Source: an uncultured Pelagibacteraceae bacterium (GTDB lineage: Bacteria > Pseudomonadota > Alphaproteobacteria > Pelagibacterales > Pelagibacteraceae). From it: 64,000 bases of DNA. Position numbers and translations under genes: made by a program. The DNA lies in NCBI GenBank assembly GCA_902540595.1, contig CACBNI010000003.1:1-64000 (forward strand), written 5' to 3'. The notes below the pieces were generated by a model. The model saw only the letters and a list, made by a program, of their open reading frames with translations. It made no database searches and was not told where the DNA came from. Shown piece by piece: positions 1-10,035 of this stretch; within the stretch, counting starts at the first letter, position 1; each line of letters begins with the position of its first letter.

Positions 1-184
1 TCACACAATGATGAAAGTTTTCGGGGGCTTTGTGATAAGTCTCGGATTAGTTGGTGGATGGCTTCCACTGAGTTTTTCGGTTGCATTAACAGGTTTAGAG
101 ATCTTAGTTGCTTTTCTTCAAGCTTATGTTTTTGCAATCTTAACCTGCATCTATTTAAATGATGCATTAAATTTACACCATTAA
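1..184 (+). CDS. atpB: ATP synthase F0 subunit a, C-terminal fragment (5' end outside window)
   Basis: Frame from nt 2 translates [60 protein letters not shown], typical of the subunit a C-terminus; directly precedes atpE. Confidence 0.95.
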   Translation, partial: HTMMKVFGGFVISLGLVGGWLPLSFSVALTGLEILVAFLQAYVFAILTCIYLNDALNLHH

Positions 185-202
185 TTAACCAAGGAGGAAA
201 TA

Positions 203-430
203 ATGGAATTAGAAGCAGCAAAAATGATCGGAGCTGGTTTAGCAGCAATTGCTTTAGCAGGTGCCGGCGTAGGTATCGGAATAATTTTTGGAAATTATTT
301 GTCTGGAGCGATGAGAAATCCATCTGCAGCACAAAAACAGTTTCCTAATTTGCTTTTAGGTTTCGCTCTTGCGGAAGCTACAGGATTATTTGGATTAGTA
401 GTTGCATTGATCATTTTATTTGCGTTTTAA
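203..430 (+). CDS. atpE: ATP synthase F0 subunit c
   Basis: 75 aa, two-helix proteolipid with GAGVGIGIIFGNYLSGAMRNPSA and FALAEATGLFGLVVALIILF; SD aaggagg upstream. Confidence 0.98.
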   Translation: MELEAAKMIGAGLAAIALAGAGVGIGIIFGNYLSGAMRNPSAAQKQFPNLLLGFALAEATGLFGLVVALIILFAF

Positions 431-434
431 ATTA

Positions 435-1025
435 ATGATTAAAAAAATATGTTTTCAGTCGATATTTTTTAGCTTCTTATTTTTTAAAGAAGCTTTTGCA
501 GCTGAAAGCGGAGGTATGCCTCAATTAAATCCTGAGTTTTGGATTTCTCAAATCTTTTGGTTAGTACTTACTTTTGGAATTATGTATGTTGTTTTATCAA
601 AATTCATACTGCCAAAAATTAGTAATAATTTAGAGTCTAGGAAATCTCAAATTTTAGAAAACATTGAGGCCGCAGAAAAACAAAGAGAAGATAGCGAGGC
701 TAAGCTTAAAGAATATGATGAAATAATATTAAAGAGCAAAATGGAAGCTAAAACTATATTCAATCAAACAAGAGAAAAGACCTTAAAAGATATAGGGGCA
801 AAAAAAGAAGTTTTAGATCAGCAAATTGATGATGAGATCAATAAAGCTGAAAAAGAAATAGAAGTTCTAAGAGTTAGCGCCCCTGATAAAATAAACAAAA
901 TAGCAATTGAGACCTCATCAGAACTTTTAGAAAAACTTATTGGTTCAGGAGTAAACAGCAGCAGTATATCTGCAATTGTTGATGATCTATCAAGAAGAAA
1001 TGGGGATAAATATTATGGCAATTGA
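435..1025 (+). CDS. atpF': ATP synthase F0 subunit b' (track start 420; ATG at 435 more likely)
   Basis: N-terminal TM plus coiled coil, PQLNPEFWISQIFWLVLTFGIMYVVLSKFILPKI; between atpE and the second b subunit. Confidence 0.93.
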   Translation: MIKKICFQSIFFSFLFFKEAFAAESGGMPQLNPEFWISQIFWLVLTFGIMYVVLSKFILPKISNNLESRKSQILENIEAAEKQREDSEAKLKEYDEIILKSKMEAKTIFNQTREKTLKDIGAKKEVLDQQIDDEINKAEKEIEVLRVSAPDKINKIAIETSSELLEKLIGSGVNSSSISAIVDDLSRRNGDKYYGN

Positions 1026-1512
1026 TGCAACATTTTGGGTAGCAGTATCATTTGTAATATTTTTTGGGGCTTTAATTTATTTAAAAATTCCTCAAAGAAT
1101 TTCTCAAATATTAGATAAAATGATTTCTGATATTAAAAATGAAATAGACGAAAGTGAAAAATTAAGAACTGAGGCGAAAAATTTGTTAGATAATGCACAA
1201 AAAAAGTTAGATACAGCTCAAACTGTTAGCAATGAGATTTTAGATGAAGCAAAAAAAGACTCGGATAAATTGGTGATAGAATTGAACGATAAATTCCATA
1301 AATCTTCTGAGATCAAAAAAAACCTTGCTGAAAATAAAATAAGTCAAATGAAAGAGGCAGCTATTAAAGAGATTAAAGATGCTTCAATTAAAATAGCAGT
1401 CGACTCTGTTAAAAAAATTATATCTACATCAGTAGATAAATCAAAACTCGATGCTGTATTTCAAAAAAATTTAGATGAGACTAAAGAGCAGCTAAAAAAA
1501 ATTAGCTCATAA
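1015..1512 (+). CDS. atpF: ATP synthase F0 subunit b (track start 976; ATG at 1015 more likely)
   Basis: MAIDATFWVAVSFVIFFGALIYLKIPQRI plus coiled coil; overlaps the end of b'. Confidence 0.93.
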   Translation: MAIDATFWVAVSFVIFFGALIYLKIPQRISQILDKMISDIKNEIDESEKLRTEAKNLLDNAQKKLDTAQTVSNEILDEAKKDSDKLVIELNDKFHKSSEIKKNLAENKISQMKEAAIKEIKDASIKIAVDSVKKIISTSVDKSKLDAVFQKNLDETKEQLKKISS

Positions 1513-1551
1513 TAAACTTACAATTTCCCAAAAAAACTATAAATTATTGAT

Positions 1552-3012
1552 ATGAATTCTATAGTGATTGGATCTGGATTTGGAGGAATTGCTGCAGCTT
1601 TGCGCCTGAAGGCAAAAGGACATGAGGTTAAATTAATTGAAAAACATCCTGACCTAGGGGGGAGAGCCAGGGTATTTAAAAAAAATGGTTTTACATTTGA
1701 TGGTGGGCCAACAGTTATTACCGCACCATACTTGATTAATGAGTTATTTGAATTGTTTAAAAAAGATCCTAAACATTACATTGAATTATCTCCACTTAAA
1801 ATTTGGTATCAATTTATTTTTGAAGATAAAACTAAATTTAATTATTCTGGTGATGAAGACAGTATGACTGAACAGATAGAGAGTATAAATAAAGATGATG
1901 TTAAAGGGTATCAAAAACTAGTAGCCTTTACCAAAAAGATATTTGATAAAGGTTTTACAGAATTGGCAGATGTCCCTTTCGATAAACCTTTTGTAATGAT
2001 GCAGCAACTTCCTGCACTATTGAAACTTAAAAGTTATAAATCAGTTTACTCATTAGTATCCACATTCATAAAAAACGAGAAATTAAGAAGAATGCTCAGT
2101 ATGCATCCTCTCTTAGTCGGAGGTAATCCATTTACTACAACCTCAATTTATGGGTTAATACTCTACTTGGAGAAAAAATGGGGAATACATTATTCTATGG
2201 GTGGTACAGGAAATATTATTAAAGGACTTGAGAAACTCATGCAAGAGGAAGGAATTGATATAATCAAAAATAGTGAGGTAACAGAGATCGTTTCAAAAAG
2301 TAATAAAATTACCGGGGTCAAATTAAATGACAAAGATATAATTGAGGCTGAAAACGTTATTTGTAACGCAGATCCACCTGCTTTTTACGAAAAAATGCAA
2401 AAAATGAATGGCCAAGGTTCTTTTATTTTTAATTGGAAAAAGAAAAGAATGGAATATTCAATGGGTCTTTTCGTTTACTATTTTGGAACTAAAAAGGTTT
2501 ATGAAAATGTTGAGCATCATACAATTAAGTTTGGAAATAAATACAAAGAACATTTAGAAGATATTTTTAATAATAAGAAATTAAATAACGATATTAGCTA
2601 TTACCTCCACAGACCCTCTGCAACTGACAAATCAATGGCACCGGAGGGAAATGACTGTTTTTATGTTCTAGTACCAGTTCCAAATAATCAATCTAAAATC
2701 GATTGGCAAACTGAAGGTGAAAACATGAAAAATTTAGTAATTGATAAAATGGAAAAAGATATAATGCCAAATCTTAGAGAAAATATTGTGGCTGACTTTT
2801 ATTTAACGCCAGATTATTTCGAAAAAGAGTTAAACACAAAATTTGGATCTGGATTTTCAATTCAGCCTAAATTCACCCAATCTGCATATTTTAGATTTCA
2901 CAATAAATCTGAAATTTATGACGGACTTTATTTTGTTGGAGCTGGAACGCACCCAGGAGCTGGGGTGCCTGGTGTGTTATCCTCAGCAAAAGTCTTGGAT
3001 AAACTTCTCTAA
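1552..3012 (+). CDS. crtI: Phytoene desaturase
   Basis: N-terminal FAD motif IVIGSGFGGIAAALRLKAKGHEVKLIEKHPDLGGRA; C-terminal YFVGAGTHPGAGVPGVLSSAKV typical of CrtI. Confidence 0.97.
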   Translation: MNSIVIGSGFGGIAAALRLKAKGHEVKLIEKHPDLGGRARVFKKNGFTFDGGPTVITAPYLINELFELFKKDPKHYIELSPLKIWYQFIFEDKTKFNYSGDEDSMTEQIESINKDDVKGYQKLVAFTKKIFDKGFTELADVPFDKPFVMMQQLPALLKLKSYKSVYSLVSTFIKNEKLRRMLSMHPLLVGGNPFTTTSIYGLILYLEKKWGIHYSMGGTGNIIKGLEKLMQEEGIDIIKNSEVTEIVSKSNKITGVKLNDKDIIEAENVICNADPPAFYEKMQKMNGQGSFIFNWKKKRMEYSMGLFVYYFGTKKVYENVEHHTIKFGNKYKEHLEDIFNNKKLNNDISYYLHRPSATDKSMAPEGNDCFYVLVPVPNNQSKIDWQTEGENMKNLVIDKMEKDIMPNLRENIVADFYLTPDYFEKELNTKFGSGFSIQPKFTQSAYFRFHNKSEIYDGLYFVGAGTHPGAGVPGVLSSAKVLDKLL

Positions 3013-3863
3013 TGTCTGCTAAAAGCTATCTAGCAAAATATGCAAAATCTTTTAACTGGGCTGGTTTTTTTTTACCAAAAAATACTTACAAAAAATGTTC
3101 AGCCCTTTACGATTTTTGCAGAGTAGCTGATAATATTGCAGATGATGAAAACACTATTACAGATAAAAAAGAGAAATTTGAAAAATTTAGAGATAATTTT
3201 GAAAATAAAAATTTCAATGATCCAATAATTAAAAATATTTGGGATTTAATTTCTGAATATAATATTTCAATTAGAATTATTCATGATTTATTTGATGGCA
3301 TCAATTCAGATATCAAAGAACAAGTAAAGTTAACTACGGAAAAAGAATTATTAATTTATTCTTATCGAGTAGCAGGTACCGTAGGACTAATGATGGCCAA
3401 AATACTTAAGGTAAATAAAAAAAGTTCTTTAAAATCTGCAATTGATCTTGGTATCGCTATGCAATTAACAAATATTTCAAGAGATGTAATTGAAGATTTT
3501 AATAATGACAGGATCTACATTGATCAGAACTTCGAAAAAATAAAATCTACAATTGAATTATCAGAAAAATTTTATGAAAATTCTTTTTACTCAATTAAAG
3601 AAATACCCTTAATTTTTAGATTTTCTATTTTAGTTGCAAGAAGAGTTTATAGAAAAATTGGTTATAAAATTTTGAATAAAAAAAACTTAGAAAATTATAA
3701 AAAATCAGGAAAAATTTATGTCAATAATGTAGAAAAAATAGTTGAGACATTACTTGCAATAATTGATTTACTTAAACTTGTATTAACCAATAATAATGAT
3801 GATAATATTGATCATGACCATTATTTAATTAATGAAGAAATTAAATTAGATGAGAGAATTTGA
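3012..3863 (+). CDS. crtB: Phytoene/squalene synthase
   Basis: FCRVADNIADDE and MQLTNISRDVIEDFNNDRIYI motifs; overlaps the crtI stop by 1 nt. Confidence 0.96.
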   Translation: MSAKSYLAKYAKSFNWAGFFLPKNTYKKCSALYDFCRVADNIADDENTITDKKEKFEKFRDNFENKNFNDPIIKNIWDLISEYNISIRIIHDLFDGINSDIKEQVKLTTEKELLIYSYRVAGTVGLMMAKILKVNKKSSLKSAIDLGIAMQLTNISRDVIEDFNNDRIYIDQNFEKIKSTIELSEKFYENSFYSIKEIPLIFRFSILVARRVYRKIGYKILNKKNLENYKKSGKIYVNNVEKIVETLLAIIDLLKLVLTNNNDDNIDHDHYLINEEIKLDERI

Positions 3864-4914
3864 CTATGTAATTATTGGTGGTGGTTGCGCTGGGTTATCT
3901 TTGGCATATGAATTAGAAATTCATAAAAAATTCAAAAATAAAACATTAGCAATTATTGAACCTAGACATAATTATATTAGAGATAAAACCTGGTCTTTTT
4001 GGAAAGTTGCAGCCCATAATTTTGAAGATTGTGTAAAGCACAGCTGGAGTAATTTTTCTATCAATATACCTAATCAAACTAAATACATAGAATGTGATAA
4101 CTTTCCTTATCAATCTATTGATAGTAGCCTATTTTACCAAAAGATAATCAACACCTTAAAAAAAAATACTAATATTCATTTTTTTAAGAATATAAATGAA
4201 ATCAGCACTGAAAATTCATTTGTATTCAACAGTGTCAGTGACGTTTCAGATAGTAAAAATGAATTATGGCAACATTTTTCAGGTATTGAGATTGAAACAA
4301 ATAAAGATCTTTTTGATGATCAAATATTTAACTTAATGGATTTTGATTGTGATCAAAGAGATAGTGTACACTTTTTTTATACCTTACCCTTTTCAAAAAA
4401 AAAGGCACTTGTAGAGACAACTTGGATCTCCAATCTAAATCATCCATCAAACCAAGATTATTCAACTCAGCTAGAAGATTATATTAAAAATAAATTAAAA
4501 ATAAAAAATTATGAGATTAAATTTAAAGAAACTGGCGCAATCCCGCTATTCCAGCCCAAAAATATAAAAAAAATAAATCAAATGGAAATTGGTACTGCAG
4601 GAGGTATGACTAGATTAAGCACCGGATATACCTTTATGAATATTCAAGACCAAAGTAAATATATTAGAGAAAATTTTGAGAGTATCGAAAAAGTAGATAA
4701 TTTTACTATAAATTCAAAATATAAATTCTTAGATAATATATTTTTAAAAGTATTAAAAAAAAATTCAGGTAAAATGCCAGAGATATTCTTTAAAATGTTT
4801 AATTGTTCTCCAAGCACAGTTATCAATTTTTTATCAAATAAAAGTAATATCTATGAGGACTTCTCTATTATTTTAAAGATGCCAAAACTGGTTTTTTTGA
4901 GAGAACTGTTGTGA
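3850..4914 (+). CDS. crtY: Lycopene beta-cyclase
   Basis: YVIIGGGCAGLSLAYEL, RDKTWSFW and GTAGGMTRLSTGYTF motifs; in cassette with crtI/crtB/blh. Confidence 0.95.
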   Translation: MREFDYVIIGGGCAGLSLAYELEIHKKFKNKTLAIIEPRHNYIRDKTWSFWKVAAHNFEDCVKHSWSNFSINIPNQTKYIECDNFPYQSIDSSLFYQKIINTLKKNTNIHFFKNINEISTENSFVFNSVSDVSDSKNELWQHFSGIEIETNKDLFDDQIFNLMDFDCDQRDSVHFFYTLPFSKKKALVETTWISNLNHPSNQDYSTQLEDYIKNKLKIKNYEIKFKETGAIPLFQPKNIKKINQMEIGTAGGMTRLSTGYTFMNIQDQSKYIRENFESIEKVDNFTINSKYKFLDNIFLKVLKKNSGKMPEIFFKMFNCSPSTVINFLSNKSNIYEDFSIILKMPKLVFLRELL

Positions 4915-4915
4915 A

Positions 4916-5851
4916 ATGAATTCTCAAATAAAAAAAATAAATCTAAATCACTCTTTTATATTTTTTTTATTTTGTAATGTATTTTCAGTAGTAATCTTTA
5001 AATTTACAAATTTGAATATATCAACCTTATTTTGCTTACTACTTATATTAACCATAGGTGTTTCTCACGGTGCCTTAGATCATTTAAAAGGTAAAAAACT
5101 TCTTACAATTTTAAATATTAAAAAATTTTATATTTTCTATTTAATTTATATATTAATGGCTCTCTCAGTGATATTGATATGGACAATTGTGCCAGCTATT
5201 ACTTTAATAGTTTTTTTGGCTGTTGCCTCGTTTCATTTTGGTAAAGAAGATACGCAATTTTTAATAAACAAAAGCTCAAACTTAATTTCAATACTTTATT
5301 TTTTTAGAGGCTTATTGATTATTATTACACCTTTGTACTTCAATTTTGATGAGACAGTGACAATATTTAAAATGTTACTAATCGATAGTGAACAATTTTA
5401 CTCAATTTTAGGTTTTATTGAAAAGTATAAAATAATTGAAATAGCTATTGGTTTAAGTGCGCTAGCAAGTATCATTTTATTTTTAAACGAATTTAACATT
5501 AAAAAATTTGCAATTTTTTTAGATTTTTTCTCAATTATAGTTTTGAATTATTATATGTCACCCCTAATTGCATTTACTATTTACTTTTGCTTTTTACATT
5601 CTATTAGGCATACTATTTCGCTTGCTGTAGAAATGGATAATTCCAATTTAAGAAATGGTTTGATGTTATTTGTTAAAAAAGCTTTTCCATTAACTGTTTT
5701 GACTGCCATTTTCTCTGTGCTGGGTCTTTATTTTCTTAATAATGTCTATGAATTAAATAGTGCAATATTAAAAATCATTTTTATGGGTTTGGCGTCTTTA
5801 ACCTTTCCTCATATATTGCTGGAATATTTTTTAGAAAAAAATGAAAAATAA
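4916..5851 (+). CDS. blh: Brp/Blh-family beta-carotene 15,15'-dioxygenase (retinal formation)
   Basis: Polytopic membrane protein with SHGALDHLKG, ASFHFGKEDTQF and FLHSIRHT histidine motifs; adjacent to crtY. Confidence 0.93.
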   Translation: MNSQIKKINLNHSFIFFLFCNVFSVVIFKFTNLNISTLFCLLLILTIGVSHGALDHLKGKKLLTILNIKKFYIFYLIYILMALSVILIWTIVPAITLIVFLAVASFHFGKEDTQFLINKSSNLISILYFFRGLLIIITPLYFNFDETVTIFKMLLIDSEQFYSILGFIEKYKIIEIAIGLSALASIILFLNEFNIKKFAIFLDFFSIIVLNYYMSPLIAFTIYFCFLHSIRHTISLAVEMDNSNLRNGLMLFVKKAFPLTVLTAIFSVLGLYFLNNVYELNSAILKIIFMGLASLTFPHILLEYFLEKNEK

Positions 5852-6785
5852 AGAATTAAAAATCTTGTTGTCTGCACCACGTGGTTTTTGTGCAGGTGTT
5901 GAAAGGGCAATTGAAATTGTTGAAAAATCAATTCAAAAATTTGGTGCTCCAGTTTACGTTAGACATGAAATTGTTCATAACAAACACGTTGTTGACGATC
6001 TAAAAAATAAAGGAGCTATATTCGTTGAAGAACTTGAGGAAATAAAAGACAAATCAAGACCCGTTATTTTTTCTGCTCACGGAGTACCAAAAAAAATACC
6101 AGAGGATGCTAAAAACTATAAAATGACTTATGTTGATGCAACATGTCCTTTGGTTTCAAAAGTACACAGAGAAGCAGAAAATCTTAATAAAGCAGGATAT
6201 CAAATTATTTTAATTGGACACAAAAACCATCCAGAAGTAATTGGAACTATGGGGCAACTCCCAGATGGTGCGGTTAGACTAGTACAGAATGAGGATGAGG
6301 CTCAAAATTATCATGCTGAAAAAAATGATAAAATTGCTTATATAACTCAGACAACATTATCGGTAGATGACACCAAGGAAATAATAAAAATCCTAAAAAA
6401 TAAATATCCATCCATGAAAGAACCAATGAAGGAAGATATTTGTTATGCCACCACCAATAGGCAAGCTGCAGTTAAGAATATAGCAAAACAATGTGATATG
6501 TTTTTTGTAATTGGAAGTAGAAATTCTTCAAACTCAGTAAGACTGGTAGAAGTTGCAAAAAAATCTGGATGTGAAAATGCACACTTAATTCATTCAGAAA
6601 GTGAAATTCCATATAATGAAATAGAAAAATTTAATACTATAGGTATTTCATCAGGTGCGTCAGCTCCAGAAGTTTTAGTTGAAAATTTTATAAATGCTTT
6701 GAAAAATAAATTCACTATTAAAATAAATGAAGTTGAAATAATAAAAGAAAACGTAGTTTTTAAAGTTCCTAATAAATTAAATTAA
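5841..6785 (+). CDS. ispH: 4-hydroxy-3-methylbut-2-enyl diphosphate reductase
   Basis: LLSAPRGFCAGVERAIEIVE, VRHEIVHNKHVVDDL, DATCPLVSKVH, ATTNRQ motifs. Confidence 0.98.
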   Translation: MKNKELKILLSAPRGFCAGVERAIEIVEKSIQKFGAPVYVRHEIVHNKHVVDDLKNKGAIFVEELEEIKDKSRPVIFSAHGVPKKIPEDAKNYKMTYVDATCPLVSKVHREAENLNKAGYQIILIGHKNHPEVIGTMGQLPDGAVRLVQNEDEAQNYHAEKNDKIAYITQTTLSVDDTKEIIKILKNKYPSMKEPMKEDICYATTNRQAAVKNIAKQCDMFFVIGSRNSSNSVRLVEVAKKSGCENAHLIHSESEIPYNEIEKFNTIGISSGASAPEVLVENFINALKNKFTIKINEVEIIKENVVFKVPNKLN

Positions 6786-7754
6786 ATGGCTGTTTATACA
6801 AAAATTGATAAAAGTGACATTAAACTAATAAATACTAATTTTAAAATTGAAAAAATTATTAGCTTTCAAGGGATTAAGCAAGGCATTGAAAATACTAATT
6901 ATTTATTAAAATCAAAAAATAAAAAATTTATCTTAACAATTTTTGAAAAAAGGGTTTCAAACAAAGAAATCCCTTTTTTTATGAAACTAATGGATAAATT
7001 AAATAGTTCTAAAATAAATTGTCCTAAACCTTTAAGAACCAAAAGTGATAGTTATCTGATAAAATTAAAAAAAAAGACTGCCTGTATCGTATCTTTTTTA
7101 GAGGGAAAAGATAAAAAAAAACTCAATATCAAAGATTGCTACAATATTGGCAAAACTACCGCGCAAATGCATTTAGTTACTAAAAAACTAAAACTTTATC
7201 GAAAAAATTCAATGGGTATTAAAAATCTTAACCCTTTATTAAAAAGTATTAAGTTTAAAGATAATAAATTCTCAAAAATAGATCTTTTTTTAAAAAATAA
7301 TTTAAAGAATATTAATAAGTATTGGCCGAAAAAATTACCAAATGGAATTATTCATGGAGATTTATTTATTGATAATATTTTTTTTAAAAAAAATAAACTG
7401 TCAGGAATTATAGATTTTTACTTTGCTGGAAATGATTATTTTATGTATGAAATTGCAATTTGTATTAATGCTCTATGTTTTGACTTAAAGGGTAAAAAAT
7501 TTTCAATGAATAAACAAAAAATTAAAAGTTTAATTAAAGGCTATGAGAGTGTTAAGAAAATTTCCTCTAGAGAAAAAAATGCTATTAATGTCCTATGTAG
7601 AGGGGCAGCTTTGCGTTACTTATTAACTAGACTTTATGATTATTCTAATACTCCTAAAACAGCTTTAATAAAGATAAAAAATCCTAACGAGTATTATCAA
7701 AAACTACTTACTCATAATAGCTTAAATTCTTATAAAGATTATTTATTCAGATGA
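6786..7754 (+). CDS. thrB: Homoserine kinase (aminoglycoside-phosphotransferase-fold type)
   Basis: GIENTNYLLKS, NGIIHGDLFIDNIFF and GIIDFYFAGNDYFMYEIAI; APH-fold ThrB pattern. Confidence 0.9.
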   Translation: MAVYTKIDKSDIKLINTNFKIEKIISFQGIKQGIENTNYLLKSKNKKFILTIFEKRVSNKEIPFFMKLMDKLNSSKINCPKPLRTKSDSYLIKLKKKTACIVSFLEGKDKKKLNIKDCYNIGKTTAQMHLVTKKLKLYRKNSMGIKNLNPLLKSIKFKDNKFSKIDLFLKNNLKNINKYWPKKLPNGIIHGDLFIDNIFFKKNKLSGIIDFYFAGNDYFMYEIAICINALCFDLKGKKFSMNKQKIKSLIKGYESVKKISSREKNAINVLCRGAALRYLLTRLYDYSNTPKTALIKIKNPNEYYQKLLTHNSLNSYKDYLFR

Positions 7755-8176
7755 TTAAAATTTATACAGATGGTTCCTGCCTGTCGAATCCAGGAAATGG
7801 TGGATGGGCTGCAATAATCAATATAAATGGAGAAATTAAAAAAATTAGTGGAAATGAAAAAAATACAACAAATAACAGAATGGAACTTATGGCTCCAATT
7901 AATGCTTTGAAAAATATAAACTCAAAAGATCCAATAGAGATATTTACAGATTCAAAATATGTAAAAAATGGAATTACTGAGTGGATTAATACTTGGGTAT
8001 TAAATAACTGGAAAACATCAAAAAAAGAGAATGTTAAAAACAAAGATTTATGGCTTGAATTACATAAACTAAATAAATCCTTAAATGTAAAATGGAATTG
8101 GGTTAAAGCACATGCTGGAGACCCTCTAAATGAAGAAGTAGATATGCTGGCTAAAAAAGCAGCTAATTTAAATTGA
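7751..8176 (+). CDS. rnhA: Ribonuclease HI
   Basis: IYTDGSCLSNPGNGGWAA, NNRMELMAPINAL, VKAHAGDPLNEEVD. Confidence 0.97.
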   Translation: MIKIYTDGSCLSNPGNGGWAAIININGEIKKISGNEKNTTNNRMELMAPINALKNINSKDPIEIFTDSKYVKNGITEWINTWVLNNWKTSKKENVKNKDLWLELHKLNKSLNVKWNWVKAHAGDPLNEEVDMLAKKAANLN

Positions 8177-8656
8177 TTCTAAAAAATTCTCTGCAGCTGA
8201 CATCTCACAGGTTGCTGTATCTTCCTCAGCTTTTATCTTAGTTGCAACATTATTTTCAACTAGCATAGTATATCTTGCTGATCGCGTTCCTTGACCTCTG
8301 TCAAATCTGTCAATATCTGCACCAATTGATTTAGTAAATTCGCAGTATGGATCTGCTGCCATAAAAATCTTATCTTCTACCTTTTGACTATCACCCCAAG
8401 CTTTCATTACATTAGGATCATTTACTGAAACACAAATAATTTTGGTAATCCCTTTTTGTTTAGCAGCTTCAAAATTGTTAACATAACTTGGCAAATGTTT
8501 AGCGGAGCAAACTTTAGTAAAAGCTCCAGGAACCCCTATAACTATAGTTTTATTATTGTCAAATAGCTCCGAAGTAGATATTTTTTTTGGCGCACCAGTT
8601 TCGTCTAAATGGTAAAATTCTGAATTTGGAATTTTATCCCCCTCTTTAATTTTCAT
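8168..8656 (-). CDS. Peroxiredoxin (Prx5-like, AhpC/TSA family)
   Basis: VIGVPGAFTKVCSAKHLPSYV resembles the Prx5 motif PGAFTP-C---HLP. Confidence 0.93.
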   Translation of the reverse strand: MKIKEGDKIPNSEFYHLDETGAPKKISTSELFDNNKTIVIGVPGAFTKVCSAKHLPSYVNNFEAAKQKGITKIICVSVNDPNVMKAWGDSQKVEDKIFMAADPYCEFTKSIGADIDRFDRGQGTRSARYTMLVENNVATKIKAEEDTATCEMSAAENFLESI

Positions 8657-10035
8657 TTAATTTTTCCTAAAATATATTGTTTAATTTCTTTGAGATTATT
8701 TTCAATTATACCATAATTTTCTTTCTCATCCAAAATAAACTTTAACTCATCCGGTAAATCAGATTTCAAGTTTATAGCCTTTAAAATTGCATCTGGAAAT
8801 TTACATGGGTGTGCAGTTGCAAGAACAATATTGTTTCCTTTTAAATCATGCTTATCAAAAGCACCATATCCTATAGCTGTATGTGGATCTAAAACTATAT
8901 TAAATTTTTCATAGATATTTTTTATCACATCAAGTGTTTCCTGCTCACTCATTCTTGCAGATAAAAAATCTTGATTAATTTTTTTTAATTTCTCAACGTC
9001 GATTGTATATTTGCCATCCTGTTTGATATTTTTCATATCATCTAAAGTTTGCGAACTATCATGATTATTTAAATCATAAATTAATCTCTCAAAATTACTT
9101 GCAATTTGAATGTCCATACTTGGAGAAATTGTTTCAGAGACATGTTCGGCTTCATATCTGCCTTTAGATATAGCTCTATGTAAAATATCGTTTTGATTTG
9201 TGGCTACTATTAATTTATTAATTGGAAGACCCAACTTCTTCGCCAAATAACCTGCATATACATCTCCAAAATTTCCAGTTGGTACTGAAAAATTTATTGG
9301 CTGATTGTCATCCTCGGCTAAAAAATAACAATAAAAATAATATACACTTTGCGCAATAATTCGGGCCCAATTAATTGAATTAACACCAGACATATTTATT
9401 TGATTAGAAAATTCTTTATCTGAAAACATGGATTTAACTGAATTTTGACAATCATCGAAGTTACCTTTTACAGCAATATTGAATACATTCTCATCTTTTC
9501 CGGTTGTCATTAATTTTCTTTGAACAGGTGAAATACGGTTATGAGGATGAAGAACAAATATATTTAAGTTTTTTTTCCCTTTAATTGCATCAATGGCAGC
9601 TGCACCAGTATCTCCTGATGTAGCAACTACAATATTAATCTTTTCATTTTCATTATTTAAATAATATTCATAAAAATTGCCCAAGAGTTGCATTGCAACA
9701 TCTTTAAAAGCTAAGGTTGGACCATGAAATAATTCAAGCACATAACGGTCACCCACTTTAATAAGATCAATAACATTATCTTTTCTGAAAACTGAGTAGG
9801 ATTTTTCTATTATTTTGCTTAATTCATTTTCCGAAGTAAAATTACCAATAAATGGATGAATAATTTCTTTTGCTAAATCTGAATAACTAAGTTTTTTAAA
9901 ATCACTAATTTCAGATTCTGAATATTTGTGTAAAGCCTCTGGTATAAAAAGACCACCATCATCAGCAAGGCCTTTAATAAAAACATCTTTAAATTCAAAC
10001 TTTTTTGATTTGTTTCTTGTGCTTATATACTTCAT
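8653..10035 (-). CDS. thrC: Threonine synthase
   Basis: MKYISTRN, HGPTLAFKDVAMQ, ATSGDTGAAAI motifs. Confidence 0.97.
   Translation of the reverse strand: MKYISTRNKSKKFEFKDVFIKGLADDGGLFIPEALHKYSESEISDFKKLSYSDLAKEIIHPFIGNFTSENELSKIIEKSYSVFRKDNVIDLIKVGDRYVLELFHGPTLAFKDVAMQLLGNFYEYYLNNENEKINIVVATSGDTGAAAIDAIKGKKNLNIFVLHPHNRISPVQRKLMTTGKDENVFNIAVKGNFDDCQNSVKSMFSDKEFSNQINMSGVNSINWARIIAQSVYYFYCYFLAEDDNQPINFSVPTGNFGDVYAGYLAKKLGLPINKLIVATNQNDILHRAISKGRYEAEHVSETISPSMDIQIASNFERLIYDLNNHDSSQTLDDMKNIKQDGKYTIDVEKLKKINQDFLSARMSEQETLDVIKNIYEKFNIVLDPHTAIGYGAFDKHDLKGNNIVLATAHPCKFPDAILKAINLKSDLPDELKFILDEKENYGIIENNLKEIKQYILGKIK

Noticed and set aside
4390-4410. A-homopolymer in crtY as possible programmed frameshift
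   Set aside because: Frame is intact through the whole gene and A-runs are common across this AT-rich window; no shifted continuation of the protein
1-8176. Proteorhodopsin gene beside the retinal cassette
   Set aside because: No seven-TM opsin with a retinal-binding lysine motif in any ORF of the window; blh is a membrane protein but has Brp/Blh histidine motifs
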